Shown here piece after piece: positions 24,837-33,234 of a stretch of DNA of 41,152 nt. Each line of letters begins with the position of its first letter. Position 1 is the first letter of the stretch. Both the position numbers and the translations under genes were made by a program. Origin of the DNA: Thermoanaerobaculum sp. (lineage in GTDB: Bacteria > Acidobacteriota > Thermoanaerobaculia > Multivoradales > UBA5704); NCBI GenBank assembly GCA_021154885.1, contig JAJKHS010000029.1:1-41152 (forward strand), written 5' to 3'. The notes under the pieces were generated by a model, which was not told where the DNA came from, did not search any database, and was given only the letters and a program-made list of their open reading frames with translations.

Positions 24837-27086
24837 TCAGCTCAACGCTTCGAGGTGCGTCCCCACGCCGCCGCTCGTGCGGCGGTTCACCCGCAGCACG
24901 CCGGCGATGGCGCGCACCTCCTTGAGCAGCTTGTCGAGGTGCTTGCGGTCGCGGAGCTGGCAGACGATGCTGATCGAGGCCCGCCCGGTCTCGTGAGTGT
25001 CGGCTTCCATGGAGTTGATGTTGCTGCCGGTGCGGGTGATCGCGTCGGTGAGCCGGGCCAGCATTCCCTGCTGGTCCTCGACCTCGATCAGCAGCGACAC
25101 CTGATAGACGTCGTTCTTCTGCTGGTCCCAACGCACCTCGATCTCCCGCTCCGGGTTGTAGAGCAGGTTCTGAACGTTGGGGCAGTCCACGCGGTGGACG
25201 GAGACGCCCCGGCCGCGGGTGATGTAGCCCACGATCTCCTCGCCCGGCAGGGGATTGCAGCACTTGGCGAGATAGGCCAGCAGGTCGCCGTGCCCCTTGA
25301 CGGTGATGGGGCCGGTGGCACCGCCGAAGGGGAGGATCTTGTTGACCGCCGTGTTCACCGCCTGGCGCAGGCGGCCGGGCTTCTCGGGAGTCTCGGACAG
25401 CTTCTCCTGCCCCACCACCCTCTCCAGCACGTGGCGGGACTCGGTCTTGCCGAAGCCGATGCGGCTGTAGAGGTCCTCCAGCTTGGAGAGCCCCTCGGAC
25501 TGGAGATAGACGGCGAAGTCGGACGAATCCGTCACCTTGCGCAGCGACAGGCCGTACTTCCGCAGCTCTTTGTCGAAGAGGCGGCGGCCGATCTCCATCG
25601 CCCGCTGCTTCTGCTGGGTGTTGAGCCACTGCCGGATCTTGCTCTTGGCCCGCGAGGTGACCACCAGGTTCAGCCAGTCGCGGCTGGGAGTGCGCGACGA
25701 GTTGGTGAGCACCTCGACCATGTCGCCGTTCTGGAGCGGCGTGCGCAGGGGCACGAGCTTGCCGTTCACCCGCGAGCCGGCGCAGTGGTGGCCAAGGTCG
25801 GTGTGCACCCGGTAGGCGAAGTCGAGCGGCGTCGCGCCACGCGGGAAGGAGAAGACCTCCCCCTTGGGGGTGAAGGCGTAGACCTCGTCCGGATAGAGGT
25901 CCACCTTGAGAGTGGTGAGGAAGGTGCGCGGATCCTGCACCTCCTTCTGCCACTCCAGGAGCTGCCGCAGCCAGACGATGTTGGGATCGCTCGCCAGCGG
26001 CTCGGCTTTCCCCTCCTTGTAGCGCCAGTGGGCCGCGATCCCCTCCTCCGCCACCAGGTCCATGTCGCGGGTGCGGATCTGCACCTCGAACGGCTGGCCC
26101 TGGTCGCCCACCGTCGTGGTGTGCAGCGACTGGTAGAGGTTGGGCTTGGGCATCGCGATGTAGTCCTTGAACCGGCCCGGGATGGGACGCCAGTTCTGGT
26201 GCACGATGCCGAGCGCGGCGTAGGTGTCCTTGAGGCTGCCGGTGACGATGCGGAAGGCCAGGAAGTCGTAGAGTTGCGAGATGTCGATCCCCTGGCGGCG
26301 CAGCTTCTCGTAGATCGAGTAGTAGCGCTTGACGCGGAAGCTGATCTCGGCGTCGATCCCCGCCGTCTCCAGGCTCTTCGCCAGCCGCTCGCGGATACGG
26401 TCGGTGGCGGCCTGGCCCACCTTCATCTTCTCGGCGATCTTGGAGTAGAGCTCGGCGAACTGGTGCGGATAGAGGTGGAAGAAGGCCAGATCCTCGAGAT
26501 CCCCCTTGACCCGCGCCATCCCCAGGCGGTGGGCGATGGGCGCGTAGATCTCCAGCGTCTCGCGCGAGATCCGCCGCCGCGACTCCGCCGGCATGTGCTC
26601 CAGCGTCTCCATGTTGTGCAGCCGGTCGGCGAGCTTGACCACGATCACCCGGATGTCCTTGGCCGAGGCCAGGATCATCTTGCGAAAGGTCTCGGCCTGG
26701 GCCTCGTCGCGGCGCACGTACTCGTGGCGGCCGATCTTGGTGACGCCGTCCACGAGCTCGGTGACCTCGGCGCCGAACTCCTTCTCCAGCACCTCGCGGT
26801 CGGTGAGGGTGTCCTCCAGGACGTCGTGGAGCAGGCCGACGGCGACGCAGGTCTGGTCGAACTTGAGGTCGGCCAGCAGCCAGGCCACGTTGAGCGGATG
26901 GGTCATGTACGGCTCGCCGGAGCGGCGGGTCTGATCCTTGTGCATCTCAGAGGAGAAGTCGTAGACCGAGCGCAGGAAGCCGGGATCGACCGCGCGCCCG
27001 TGCTCGGAGAGGCAGGAGAGGATCTCTTCGAAGCGCACCACTCCCGGCGGGGGCACGGGCGGTCGCAGGCTCTTGGCGAGGGGCAT
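24837..27086 (-). CDS. rel: Bifunctional (p)ppGpp synthetase/hydrolase Rel
   Basis: Makes and degrades the alarmone (p)ppGpp in the stringent response. It has 749 residues. The hydrolase HD domain has H64, HD at 87-88 and D154 in KLADRLHNM. The synthetase domain has RVKRYYSIYEKL (251-262) and the RFKD signature at 305-308, the charge pattern of bifunctional Rel enzymes rather than the EFDD type of RelA. It then has YQSLHT and EVQIRT...AEEGIAAHW (334-354). TGS (YAFTPKGEVFSFPRGATPLD), a conserved Cys-containing CCNPLPGEEIVGY segment and a C-terminal ACT domain follow. At 317 a Leu replaces the usual Gly in PKPNGYQ. The ATG has GGGGAG six bases upstream. Confidence 0.95.
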   Translation of the reverse strand: MPLAKSLRPPVPPPGVVRFEEILSCLSEHGRAVDPGFLRSVYDFSSEMHKDQTRRSGEPYMTHPLNVAWLLADLKFDQTCVAVGLLHDVLEDTLTDREVLEKEFGAEVTELVDGVTKIGRHEYVRRDEAQAETFRKMILASAKDIRVIVVKLADRLHNMETLEHMPAESRRRISRETLEIYAPIAHRLGMARVKGDLEDLAFFHLYPHQFAELYSKIAEKMKVGQAATDRIRERLAKSLETAGIDAEISFRVKRYYSIYEKLRRQGIDISQLYDFLAFRIVTGSLKDTYAALGIVHQNWRPIPGRFKDYIAMPKPNLYQSLHTTTVGDQGQPFEVQIRTRDMDLVAEEGIAAHWRYKEGKAEPLASDPNIVWLRQLLEWQKEVQDPRTFLTTLKVDLYPDEVYAFTPKGEVFSFPRGATPLDFAYRVHTDLGHHCAGSRVNGKLVPLRTPLQNGDMVEVLTNSSRTPSRDWLNLVVTSRAKSKIRQWLNTQQKQRAMEIGRRLFDKELRKYGLSLRKVTDSSDFAVYLQSEGLSKLEDLYSRIGFGKTESRHVLERVVGQEKLSETPEKPGRLRQAVNTAVNKILPFGGATGPITVKGHGDLLAYLAKCCNPLPGEEIVGYITRGRGVSVHRVDCPNVQNLLYNPEREIEVRWDQQKNDVYQVSLLIEVEDQQGMLARLTDAITRTGSNINSMEADTHETGRASISIVCQLRDRKHLDKLLKEVRAIAGVLRVNRRTSGGVGTHLEALS

Positions 27087-27139
27087 GGCGTCTCCCCGCG
27101 CGAGAGGCCTGTCAAGGAGGGCCTCGCGGCGGGTCCTAC

Positions 27140-27145
27140 ATTATA
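27140..27145 (-). promoter_or_regulatory. Probable -10 element of rel
   Basis: A perfect TATAAT on the minus strand, about 53 bases before the rel ATG. No convincing -35 lies upstream, where the sequence is GC-rich and merges into the inverted-repeat element. The promoter call rests on the hexamer and its position only. Confidence 0.4.
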
Positions 27146-27172
27146 GCCGGGGCACCTCGCCCCCACCCAAGA

Positions 27173-27368
27173 CCCTCATCACCCCGGCCCTCTTCTCCCA
27201 GCCTCCCCCCGTCCGCCGGGAGAAGAGGGAGTGGTTAGTCGAGTTAGCCTAAAGAAGAAGCTTTTCTTGGCTTTTCAAAAACTAACCTCTCCCCTCTCTC
27301 CCGGCCGGCGGGGGGGAGGCTGGGAGAGAGGGGCCGGGGGAGTGAGGGCCCGCCCCGAAGGGGCGGGC
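27173..27368. repeat. Long inverted-repeat element, copy 1
   Basis: Two imperfectly complementary arms of about 60 bases (27173-27231 and 27286-27348) begin with CCCTCATCACCCC and end with the matching GGGGGAGTGAGGG. The centre is AT-richer and holds AAGAAGAAGCTTTTCTT. A perfect 9-bp hairpin GCCCGCCCC-gaa-GGGGCGGGC (27348-27368) follows, next to the end of secF. A second copy is at 31861-32012. The structure is that of a non-autonomous MITE-like element or bidirectional mRNA-end structure. The rest of 27087-27390 is only the rel leader. Confidence 0.75.
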
Positions 27369-27390
27369 TTCAGGAGTGGAAGGAGGGCCT

Positions 27391-28677
27391 CTACGCCCGC
27401 CGCCGGGCCGGCCTCGGCCGGGACGGCCGCGCCGGCAACTCGCCGTCCGCGGGCGCCGAACGCGGCGCGCTGCGCTCCGGTCCGGCATAGCCGGAGGACA
27501 ACTTCCCCGGCTTGCCCTTGCGCCACTTGCCGTTGACGCCGAAGAGGCTCTCCCATAGCAGCGCGAACGGGCTCGCCACGTAGATCGACGAGTAGGTGCC
27601 GACGATGATACCCACCACCATGACGAAGGCGAAACCGCGCAGCACGTCGCCGCCCAGGATGAACACCGCCAGCACGGTGAGGAAGGTCAGGCCGCCGGTC
27701 ATGATGGTCCGCGACAGCGTCTCGTTGATGCTCTCGTTCATCACCTCGATCAGCGGCTTGCGGCGGCTTTTCCGCATGTTCTCGCGCACGCGGTCGAAGA
27801 TCACCACCGTGTCGTTGGTCGAGTAGCCGATGAGGGTGAGGAAGGCGGCGATGGTCGTCAGGTTGAACTCGTAGCCAAGCAGGGTGAAGAGGCCCAGCGT
27901 CACCATCACGTCGTGCACCGAGGCCATGATGGCGCCGATGCCGAAGCGCATCTCGAAGCGGAAGCCGATGTAGATCAGCATCGCGAGCAGCGAGAAGACG
28001 ACCGCCCAGAAGCCCTGGCGGCTCAGCTCCTTGCCCACCTGCGGGCCGACGTTCTCGATGCCCAGCACGGCGAAGGTCCCGAGGTAGGCGCCCTGCTGCA
28101 GGGCCGCGGCCACGGCCGGCGAGACGCCCGGCAGGTGGAGGATGCGGTCCATGCTGGTGAAGATCCCGTTCTTCTGCCGCTCCTTGTAGATGGTGCTGGC
28201 GACCGGGCCGTAGTGAGCGCGGGCCGCCTCGGGCCCCTGCGCCGCCACGTGGTCCGGATCGGCCTGGACGAGGAACTGCGTCAGCGCGTCGCTCCCCACC
28301 TCGTTGAGGTCCAGGCCCTTCTGCGCCGGGTTGAGGGCGCGGCTGAGGGCGGCGACGATGCGGTCGCGGCTCCCCTCTTCCGTCCCCTTGGCCGCCGCGG
28401 TCTTGATCATCACCTGATTTTCCGTGTCCTTACCGACGCGCACGATCCCTTCCTCGCGCATCCCCGCCTGCCGCAGCACCTGGCGGATGCGGTCGACGTC
28501 CGGCCGCTGGCGGAAACCGAGGGTGATCTGCGTGCCGCCGGCGAAGTCGATGCCCAGGTTGAGCTTGTGCGGTCCGAAGATGGAATAGAACCCCACGAAC
28601 ACCAGGATGAAGGACACGATGATCCAGAACCGGCGGTACTTCATGAAGTCGATGTGAGTATCGTGCAGGATTTGCAT
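27391..28677 (-). CDS. secF: Protein translocase subunit SecF
   Basis: Works with SecD, using the proton gradient to help pull exported proteins through SecYEG. It has 428 residues, about 100 more than E. coli SecF. The first transmembrane helix lies near 18-37, followed by the conserved LGIDFAGGTQI (42-52). A large periplasmic region follows, then five more helices (about 225-400), with GYSTNDTVVIFDRVREN and the INETLSRTIMTG signature. The extra length is in the periplasmic domain (about 110-220), which carries a helix-hairpin-like segment ILHLPGVSPAVAAALQQGAY. AAGGAG lies seven bases before the ATG. It is the last gene of the tgt-yajC-secD-secF order. Confidence 0.94.
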   Translation of the reverse strand: MQILHDTHIDFMKYRRFWIIVSFILVFVGFYSIFGPHKLNLGIDFAGGTQITLGFRQRPDVDRIRQVLRQAGMREEGIVRVGKDTENQVMIKTAAAKGTEEGSRDRIVAALSRALNPAQKGLDLNEVGSDALTQFLVQADPDHVAAQGPEAARAHYGPVASTIYKERQKNGIFTSMDRILHLPGVSPAVAAALQQGAYLGTFAVLGIENVGPQVGKELSRQGFWAVVFSLLAMLIYIGFRFEMRFGIGAIMASVHDVMVTLGLFTLLGYEFNLTTIAAFLTLIGYSTNDTVVIFDRVRENMRKSRRKPLIEVMNESINETLSRTIMTGGLTFLTVLAVFILGGDVLRGFAFVMVVGIIVGTYSSIYVASPFALLWESLFGVNGKWRKGKPGKLSSGYAGPERSAPRSAPADGELPARPSRPRPARRRA

Positions 28678-28710
28678 GGCTTGCTCCTTACAGTCGCGCG
28701 GACGGCGCCC

Positions 28711-30276
28711 TCAGATCGACAGCTTCTGGACCTTGCGCCGCGACAGCACGAGGTCGAAGAGCCAGCGGCTCACGAAGACCGCGGTGAACAGGGAGGCGAG
28801 GAGACCGATGAACAGCGTGATCGCGAACCCCTTGATCGGACCGGTTCCGAACTGGAAGAGCAGCAGGGCCGAGACCATGGTGGTGACGTGAGTGTCGATG
28901 ATCGAAGAGAAGGCGCGGTCGAAACCCTGGTCGATGGACGAGCGCACCGTGCGGCCGGCGCGCATCTCCTCGCGGATGCGCTCGAAGACCAGGACGTTCG
29001 CGTCCACCGCCATGCCGATGGTCAGGATGATGCCGAAGATGCCGGGCAGGGTCAGCGTCGAATGGAACAGGCCCATGCCGCCGAACAGGATGAGGATGTT
29101 GAGCACCAGCGCCGCGACGGCGTTGACGCCGGACAGCTTGTAATAGACCAGCATGGTGAGGATGACCAGCAGCGTGCCGACGACGCCGGCGCGCACGCCG
29201 TTGCGGATCGAGTCGCGGCCGAGCGACGGGCCCACCGTGCGCTCCTCCAGGTAGGTGATGCTGGCGGGCAGCGCGCCCGAGCGCAGCACCGTCACCAGGT
29301 CCTGCACCTCCTGCTGGGTGAAGTTGCCCTCGATCTGGCCGCGGTCGGATATGCGCGAGTTGATCACCGGCGCCGAGACCACCCGGCCGTCGAGGACGAT
29401 GGCGAGGCCGTAGCCCACGTTCTTGCCGGTCAGCTCCCCGAAGGCCTGAGCGCCCGCGGGGTTGAGGGTGAACTCGACGCTCGGCCGGCCGAACTGGTCG
29501 TGCCCCGGGGAGGCGTTGGAGAGGTCGCGGCCGGTGACCGTGCGCCGCTTCTCCACCCCGTAGAACGCTTTGCCGACCACGACGTTGTTCTGCAGCCGGT
29601 CGCCCTCGAGGATCTCGAGGTCGTCCGGGAGCTGGCCGCCGAAGTTGGCGAGGATCTCCTCCCGGCTGTTGGCGCCGCCGCCCCCCTTGGGGACTTTGAC
29701 CACTCGGAACTCCAGGAAGGCCGTGTTCTTGATCAGCCGCCGCACGCGCTCGGGATCGTCGACGCCGGGGAGCTGCACGACGATGCGGTAGCCGGTGGCC
29801 GTGGGCTGGATCACCGGCTCGGTGACGCCGAACTGGTTGATGCGGTTGTCGATCGTCGTCTTCGCCTGGTTGACGGCACCGGTGCGCACCTCGTTGACCG
29901 CGGTCTGGCTCATGGTGAAGACCAGGTCGTCGCCCGACCGCGAGGCCTGCCAGCGGGGAAGGTAGCGCTGGGCGAGCTCGCTCACGGTGTCCCGCTGCTC
30001 GGGGGTGACGCCGGAGACCACGAACGTCGAATCCCCCGTGCGCCGCACTTTGAGGCCGGTGATGCCCTTCTCCTTGGCCTGATCGGTCAGGCGGGCGCTG
30101 TCGGAGTCGGTCTCCGCGCGCAGGGCGTCCTCGGTGTGGACCTGCAGCAGGAGGTGCATGCCGCCCCGCAGGTCGAGGCCGAGGTTGATCTTCCGTTGCG
30201 GTGGGTAGGCCAGCGCCGCGGCGACGAGGGCGACCACCAGGATGAGGATCCCCCGCCAGAGAAGAGGTCGTTTCAT
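28711..30276 (-). CDS. secD: Protein translocase subunit SecD
   Basis: Partner of SecF in the inner membrane. It has 521 residues. One N-terminal transmembrane helix is followed by LGLDLRGGMHLLLQV, the periplasmic P1 region (about 40-330) with VQLPGVDDPERVRRLIKNTA and the NGKxx-like AQAFGELTGKNVGYGLAIVLDG, and then five helices. The GMAVDANVLVFERIREE and SSIIDTHVTTM signatures are present in the C-terminal half. The start overlaps the yajC stop by four bases (ATGA) and the end is 33 bases from secF. All core motifs are intact. Confidence 0.95.
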   Translation of the reverse strand: MKRPLLWRGILILVVALVAAALAYPPQRKINLGLDLRGGMHLLLQVHTEDALRAETDSDSARLTDQAKEKGITGLKVRRTGDSTFVVSGVTPEQRDTVSELAQRYLPRWQASRSGDDLVFTMSQTAVNEVRTGAVNQAKTTIDNRINQFGVTEPVIQPTATGYRIVVQLPGVDDPERVRRLIKNTAFLEFRVVKVPKGGGGANSREEILANFGGQLPDDLEILEGDRLQNNVVVGKAFYGVEKRRTVTGRDLSNASPGHDQFGRPSVEFTLNPAGAQAFGELTGKNVGYGLAIVLDGRVVSAPVINSRISDRGQIEGNFTQQEVQDLVTVLRSGALPASITYLEERTVGPSLGRDSIRNGVRAGVVGTLLVILTMLVYYKLSGVNAVAALVLNILILFGGMGLFHSTLTLPGIFGIILTIGMAVDANVLVFERIREEMRAGRTVRSSIDQGFDRAFSSIIDTHVTTMVSALLLFQFGTGPIKGFAITLFIGLLASLFTAVFVSRWLFDLVLSRRKVQKLSI

Positions 30277-30656
30277 GGATTGCTCCCTTTATCGCTTTTG
30301 TCGGCCTTCTCGGGCTTCTCGGCCTTCTCGGGGTTGCCCTCGAGGCCGGTGATCGCCGACTTGGCCACCCGCACGCGGACGTTGTCGGCGATGCGCAGCA
30401 TCACCGTCGGCCCCTCGACCTGGGTCACCTCGCCGAAGATGCCGCCCGAGGTGACCACCCGGTCGCCCTTCTTCAGGTTCTCGATCATCGCCGCGAGCGC
30501 CTTGCGCTGCTTCTGCATGGGCAGCATCAGGACGACGTAGAAGATGACGAAGATGAGGATCATGGGGATGAACCCCCCGAGCATCCCGAAGGGGCCGGAG
30601 GAGGTTTGCAGGGCGAGGGCCGTCGTAGGGCCCAAAAGGCTGAAATTTGGATTCAT
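30273..30656 (-). CDS. yajC: Preprotein translocase subunit YajC
   Basis: A small single-span protein that associates with SecDF. Starting at the ATG at 30656 it has 127 residues (a GTG two codons upstream is also possible). A transmembrane helix (about 27-47) ends in LPMQKQRKAL, followed by the conserved LKKGDRVVTSGGIFGEV domain. The tail consists of near-repeated EKAEKPEKADKSDK residues encoded by a 9-bp tandem repeat, which looks like a lineage-specific expansion. It follows tgt by about 30 bases, the classic tgt-yajC-secDF layout. Confidence 0.93.
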   Translation of the reverse strand: MNPNFSLLGPTTALALQTSSGPFGMLGGFIPMILIFVIFYVVLMLPMQKQRKALAAMIENLKKGDRVVTSGGIFGEVTQVEGPTVMLRIADNVRVRVAKSAITGLEGNPEKAEKPEKADKSDKGSNP

Positions 30657-30668
30657 GCGCACAAACCC

Positions 30669-30686
30669 CGGCAGGGCTCCCTGCCG
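30669..30686 (-). terminator. Hairpin between tgt and yajC
   Basis: CGGCAGGG and CCCTGCCG form an 8-bp stem with a minimal loop directly after the tgt stop codon. No T-run follows on the minus strand, so partial attenuation or RNA stabilisation is more likely than full termination. Confidence 0.35.
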
Positions 30687-31853
30687 TCAATTGCTCCGTT
30701 GCTCACGGGGATCGGAAGAAACCGGGAGGACCTCCAGATCGGGTCCCTCCGGCGAGTCTTCGCCAGTGGTACGGCGGGCGAGCCTGTCCGTCAACGCACC
30801 GAGTCCGATAGCCTGCCGGATCTCGGCCATGAAGTCAAGGTAATAACGGACGTTGTGCAGCGTGGCAAGGACCGCGGCGGTCAGCTCGCCGCACCGGAAC
30901 AGGTGGTGGAGGAAGGCGCGCGAGGTGCGCGCGCACGCCGGGCAGCCGCACTCCTCGTCGAGGGGGAGCGGGTCGTCCTTGAAGCGGGCGTTCTTGATCT
31001 TGAGCGTCCCACGGCGGGTGAAGAGGACGCCGTGGCGGGCGTTGCGGGCCGGCAGCACGCAGTCGAAGAGGTCCACCCCGCTGGCGACGGCGTGGAGGAT
31101 GTCCGCGGGATAGCCCACGCCCATCAGGTAGCGGGGCCGGTCCGCCGGCAGGGCGGGCGCCGTCCACTCCACCACCGCCCGGCGCTCCGCCAGCGGCTCC
31201 CCCACCGCCACGCCGCCGATGGCGTAGCCGTCGAAGTCCAGCGCCGCGACCTCCCGCGCCGCCCGCTCCCGCAGGTCGGGGTAGACGCTCCCCTGGACGA
31301 TGCCGAAGAGGCCGCCCGGGCCCCCCTGCCACGCCGCCCGGGCGCGGCGGGCCCACTCCAGGGTGCGCTCCCAGGACGCCGCCGCCGCCGCCCGCTCGAC
31401 CGGCCAGGTCGTGCACTCGTCGAGCACCATGGCGACGTCGACCCCCATCCTCTCCTGGAGGCTCACCACCCCCTCGGGAGTGAAGCGCAGGGCGGAGCCG
31501 TCCAGGTGGCTGCGGAAGGTCACGCCGTCCACGTCCACGGTGCGCAGCCCGCCCAGGCTCCACACCTGGAAGCCGCCGCTGTCGGTGAGGATGGGGCGCC
31601 GCCAGCCGGCGAAAGCGTGCAGGCCGCCCAGTCGCTCGACCGTGTCGATCCCCGGCCGCAGGGCCAGGTGGTAGAGGTTGGAGAGGAGGATCGAGGCGCC
31701 GGCCGCCTCGAGCTCCTGGGGGGTGACACCCTTGACCGCTCCCAGGGTGCCGACCGGCATGAACGCCGGCGTCTCCACCACACCGTGCGGCGTGATGAGA
31801 CGGCCCCGGCGGGCCTCGCCGTCGGTGGCGAGGATTTCGAAGGTCAGGGGCAT
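30687..31853 (-). CDS. tgt: tRNA-guanine transglycosylase (queuine tRNA-ribosyltransferase)
   Basis: Exchanges guanine 34 in the anticodon of certain tRNAs for the queuosine precursor preQ1. It has 388 residues, close to the family norm. Visible signatures are TPAFMPVGTLGAVKG near the N-terminus, the catalytic base region LTDSGGFQVWSL with its Asp near 91, FGIVQGS, GGVAVGEP, the nucleophile region GVDLFDCVLPARNARHG, and the zinc site CGCPACARTSRAFLHHL (three Cys and a His). It stands at the head of yajC-secD-secF, and the region upstream is filled by the inverted-repeat element. Confidence 0.95.
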   Translation of the reverse strand: MPLTFEILATDGEARRGRLITPHGVVETPAFMPVGTLGAVKGVTPQELEAAGASILLSNLYHLALRPGIDTVERLGGLHAFAGWRRPILTDSGGFQVWSLGGLRTVDVDGVTFRSHLDGSALRFTPEGVVSLQERMGVDVAMVLDECTTWPVERAAAAASWERTLEWARRARAAWQGGPGGLFGIVQGSVYPDLRERAAREVAALDFDGYAIGGVAVGEPLAERRAVVEWTAPALPADRPRYLMGVGYPADILHAVASGVDLFDCVLPARNARHGVLFTRRGTLKIKNARFKDDPLPLDEECGCPACARTSRAFLHHLFRCGELTAAVLATLHNVRYYLDFMAEIRQAIGLGALTDRLARRTTGEDSPEGPDLEVLPVSSDPREQRSN

Positions 31854-31860
31854 GAAAGAC

Positions 31861-32012
31861 CCCTCATCACCCCGACCCTCTTCTCCCCTCGCCCTTCCCC
31901 CGACCGGGAGAAGAGGGAGAAGGCAAGATCCCTTCAGCCGGGTTCCCCTCTCCCGGTCGGGGGGAGGGCGGTGGGAGAGGGGACAGGAGTGAGGGTTCGC
32001 CCCGAAGGGGCG
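31861..32012. repeat. Long inverted-repeat element, copy 2
   Basis: Arms 31861-31922 and about 31944-31995 are imperfect inverted repeats that begin CCCTCATCACCCC and end GGAGTGAGGG, as in the copy at 27173. They are again followed by a hairpin CGCCCC-gaa-GGGGCG (31998-32012). It fills the space between the lolA-like gene and tgt, both on the minus strand, and may insulate the two transcripts. Confidence 0.75.
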
Positions 32013-32021
32013 GCGGAGAGG

Positions 32022-32759
32022 TCACGGCTTCGACTTCGAGCTCCCCTCGCGCGACAGGTCGATGGTGCGGTTCTCGACCCCCGGCGGCAGCTTCAGCACG
32101 AACCGGTCCTCGGGGATCGGCGCGTTGCGCTTGAAGTCGCTGAACTGGTACTCGACGGAGTCGCCGTCCGCGTCCACGTACTTGAGCCGGGCGGGGAAGA
32201 AGGTCTCGCCGTCGATCCACAGGGTCATCGACTTGAGCCGCTTGGCGATGCGCTGGTACTTGGGCAGCAGCTCCATGCGGTAGGGATCGCCCTTCTTCTC
32301 GGGCAGCTTGAGCCGCACCGTGAAGTACTCGAGCAGCGTCTGCAGGCTGCCGCTCGCCCCCAGGTACTTGAAGATCTGGTTGGAATAGCGCCCCACCTTC
32401 AGCGTCTCGGCCCGCTTGAGATCCTTGTACCAGGTGGTCATCTGGTCGCCGCGGATCACCACCGTGATCGGGCTTGGGCTCGCGTACTCCCAGCGCACCT
32501 TGTCGGGAGCGGCGTAGGAGAAGACCCCCTTGGACGCCTCGGGCGCCGTCAGCATGGAGCTCTCCTGCTGCTGGGTGAACCGGGCCTCCAGAGTCTTGAG
32601 CTGCCGCTGCTCGAGCTTGACGCGCTCGACCAGGGCGGAGAGACGGTCCGGGCCGGACAGGCCGGGAGCCATGGGATCGGGAGGCGTCTTCTCCCGGGCC
32701 GCGAAGGCCGGAATGGAGACGACGAGAGCCAGCAACAGGGTCACGACTGGATGTTTCAT
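32022..32759 (-). CDS. LolA-like outer-membrane lipoprotein carrier
   Basis: From the ATG at 32759 it has 245 residues, with a Sec signal peptide (VVTLLLALVVSIPAFAA). The mature part follows the LolA pattern: LKTLEARFTQQQESSMLTA, KGVFSYAAPDKVRWEYASP, a VVIRGDQMTTWYKDL strand pair, LEYFTVRLKLPEKKGD and YVDADGDSVEYQFSDFK. LolA escorts lipoproteins across the periplasm from LolCDE to the outer membrane, which fits the several lipoproteins encoded in this window. It is somewhat longer than E. coli LolA (about 200), mainly in the acidic/Pro segment after the signal. A related DUF cannot be ruled out. Confidence 0.75.
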   Translation of the reverse strand: MKHPVVTLLLALVVSIPAFAAREKTPPDPMAPGLSGPDRLSALVERVKLEQRQLKTLEARFTQQQESSMLTAPEASKGVFSYAAPDKVRWEYASPSPITVVIRGDQMTTWYKDLKRAETLKVGRYSNQIFKYLGASGSLQTLLEYFTVRLKLPEKKGDPYRMELLPKYQRIAKRLKSMTLWIDGETFFPARLKYVDADGDSVEYQFSDFKRNAPIPEDRFVLKLPPGVENRTIDLSREGSSKSKP

Positions 32760-32841
32760 AGATTTCCGGCGAGACGACGAGCCCACAGCGAGAAGAACGA
32801 TCCTATCCCTTCTTTTCTTCCGGGCACAAGGTGAGGGGCCG

Positions 32842-32870
32842 TTGACACGCCCCCGAGCGGATGCTACGTT
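32842..32870 (+). promoter_or_regulatory. Sigma70-type promoter of the FYDLN-folK unit
   Basis: A perfect TTGACA (32842-32847), 17-base spacer and TACGTT (32865-32870) lie upstream of the FYDLN gene, leaving a leader of about 40 bases with GGGAG before the ATG at 32917. The opposite strand has a weaker TTGTGC-N18-TAGGAT that could serve lolA. Confidence 0.5.
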
Positions 32871-32916
32871 CACCGCCCTCTGAAAAACCGGCCCCTCCGA
32901 GGGGCGGGAGTGTGCG

Positions 32917-33234
32917 ATGCCTGAGCTCAAGCTGGGAACCAAGTTCGAGTGCTACAACTGTGGCACGAAGTTCTATGATCTCGGAAAATCCGACCCCACC
33001 TGCCCGAAGTGTGGGGCCAACCAGAAGGACGCCTCGAGCTCCGAGCCGACCGCCAGCCAGGCTACCCGCCGCAAGCGGAAGGCGGAGGTCGCCAAACCTC
33101 TCGACATCGCGGACGAGGAGCCGATCGAGGATATCGGCGATGACGAGCTCGTAGGACCGGACCTTGCCGAAGAGGATCTCGCGGCGGTCGGCGACGCCGA
33201 GGAGGAAGAGGAGGACGTCGACGACGAGGACTGA
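32917..33234 (+). CDS. FYDLN-acid family zinc-ribbon protein
   Basis: A 105-residue protein of the FYDLN_acid family. The N-terminal 40 residues contain two CxxC knuckles (ECYNC and TCPKC) around the diagnostic KFYDLGKSDP. A basic patch (RRKRKAE, about 51-57) and a highly acidic C-terminus (about 60-105, mostly D and E, ending EEEEEDVDDED) follow. The biochemical function of the family is not established; zinc binding is inferred from the cysteines. The 3' end overlaps the long frame of folK. Confidence 0.85.
   Translation: MPELKLGTKFECYNCGTKFYDLGKSDPTCPKCGANQKDASSSEPTASQATRRKRKAEVAKPLDIADEEPIEDIGDDELVGPDLAEEDLAAVGDAEEEEEDVDDED

Noticed and set aside
27913-30540. 875-codon plus-strand open frame opposite secD/secF
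   Set aside because: Entirely antisense to two well-conserved genes; composition is typical of GC-driven shadow frames.
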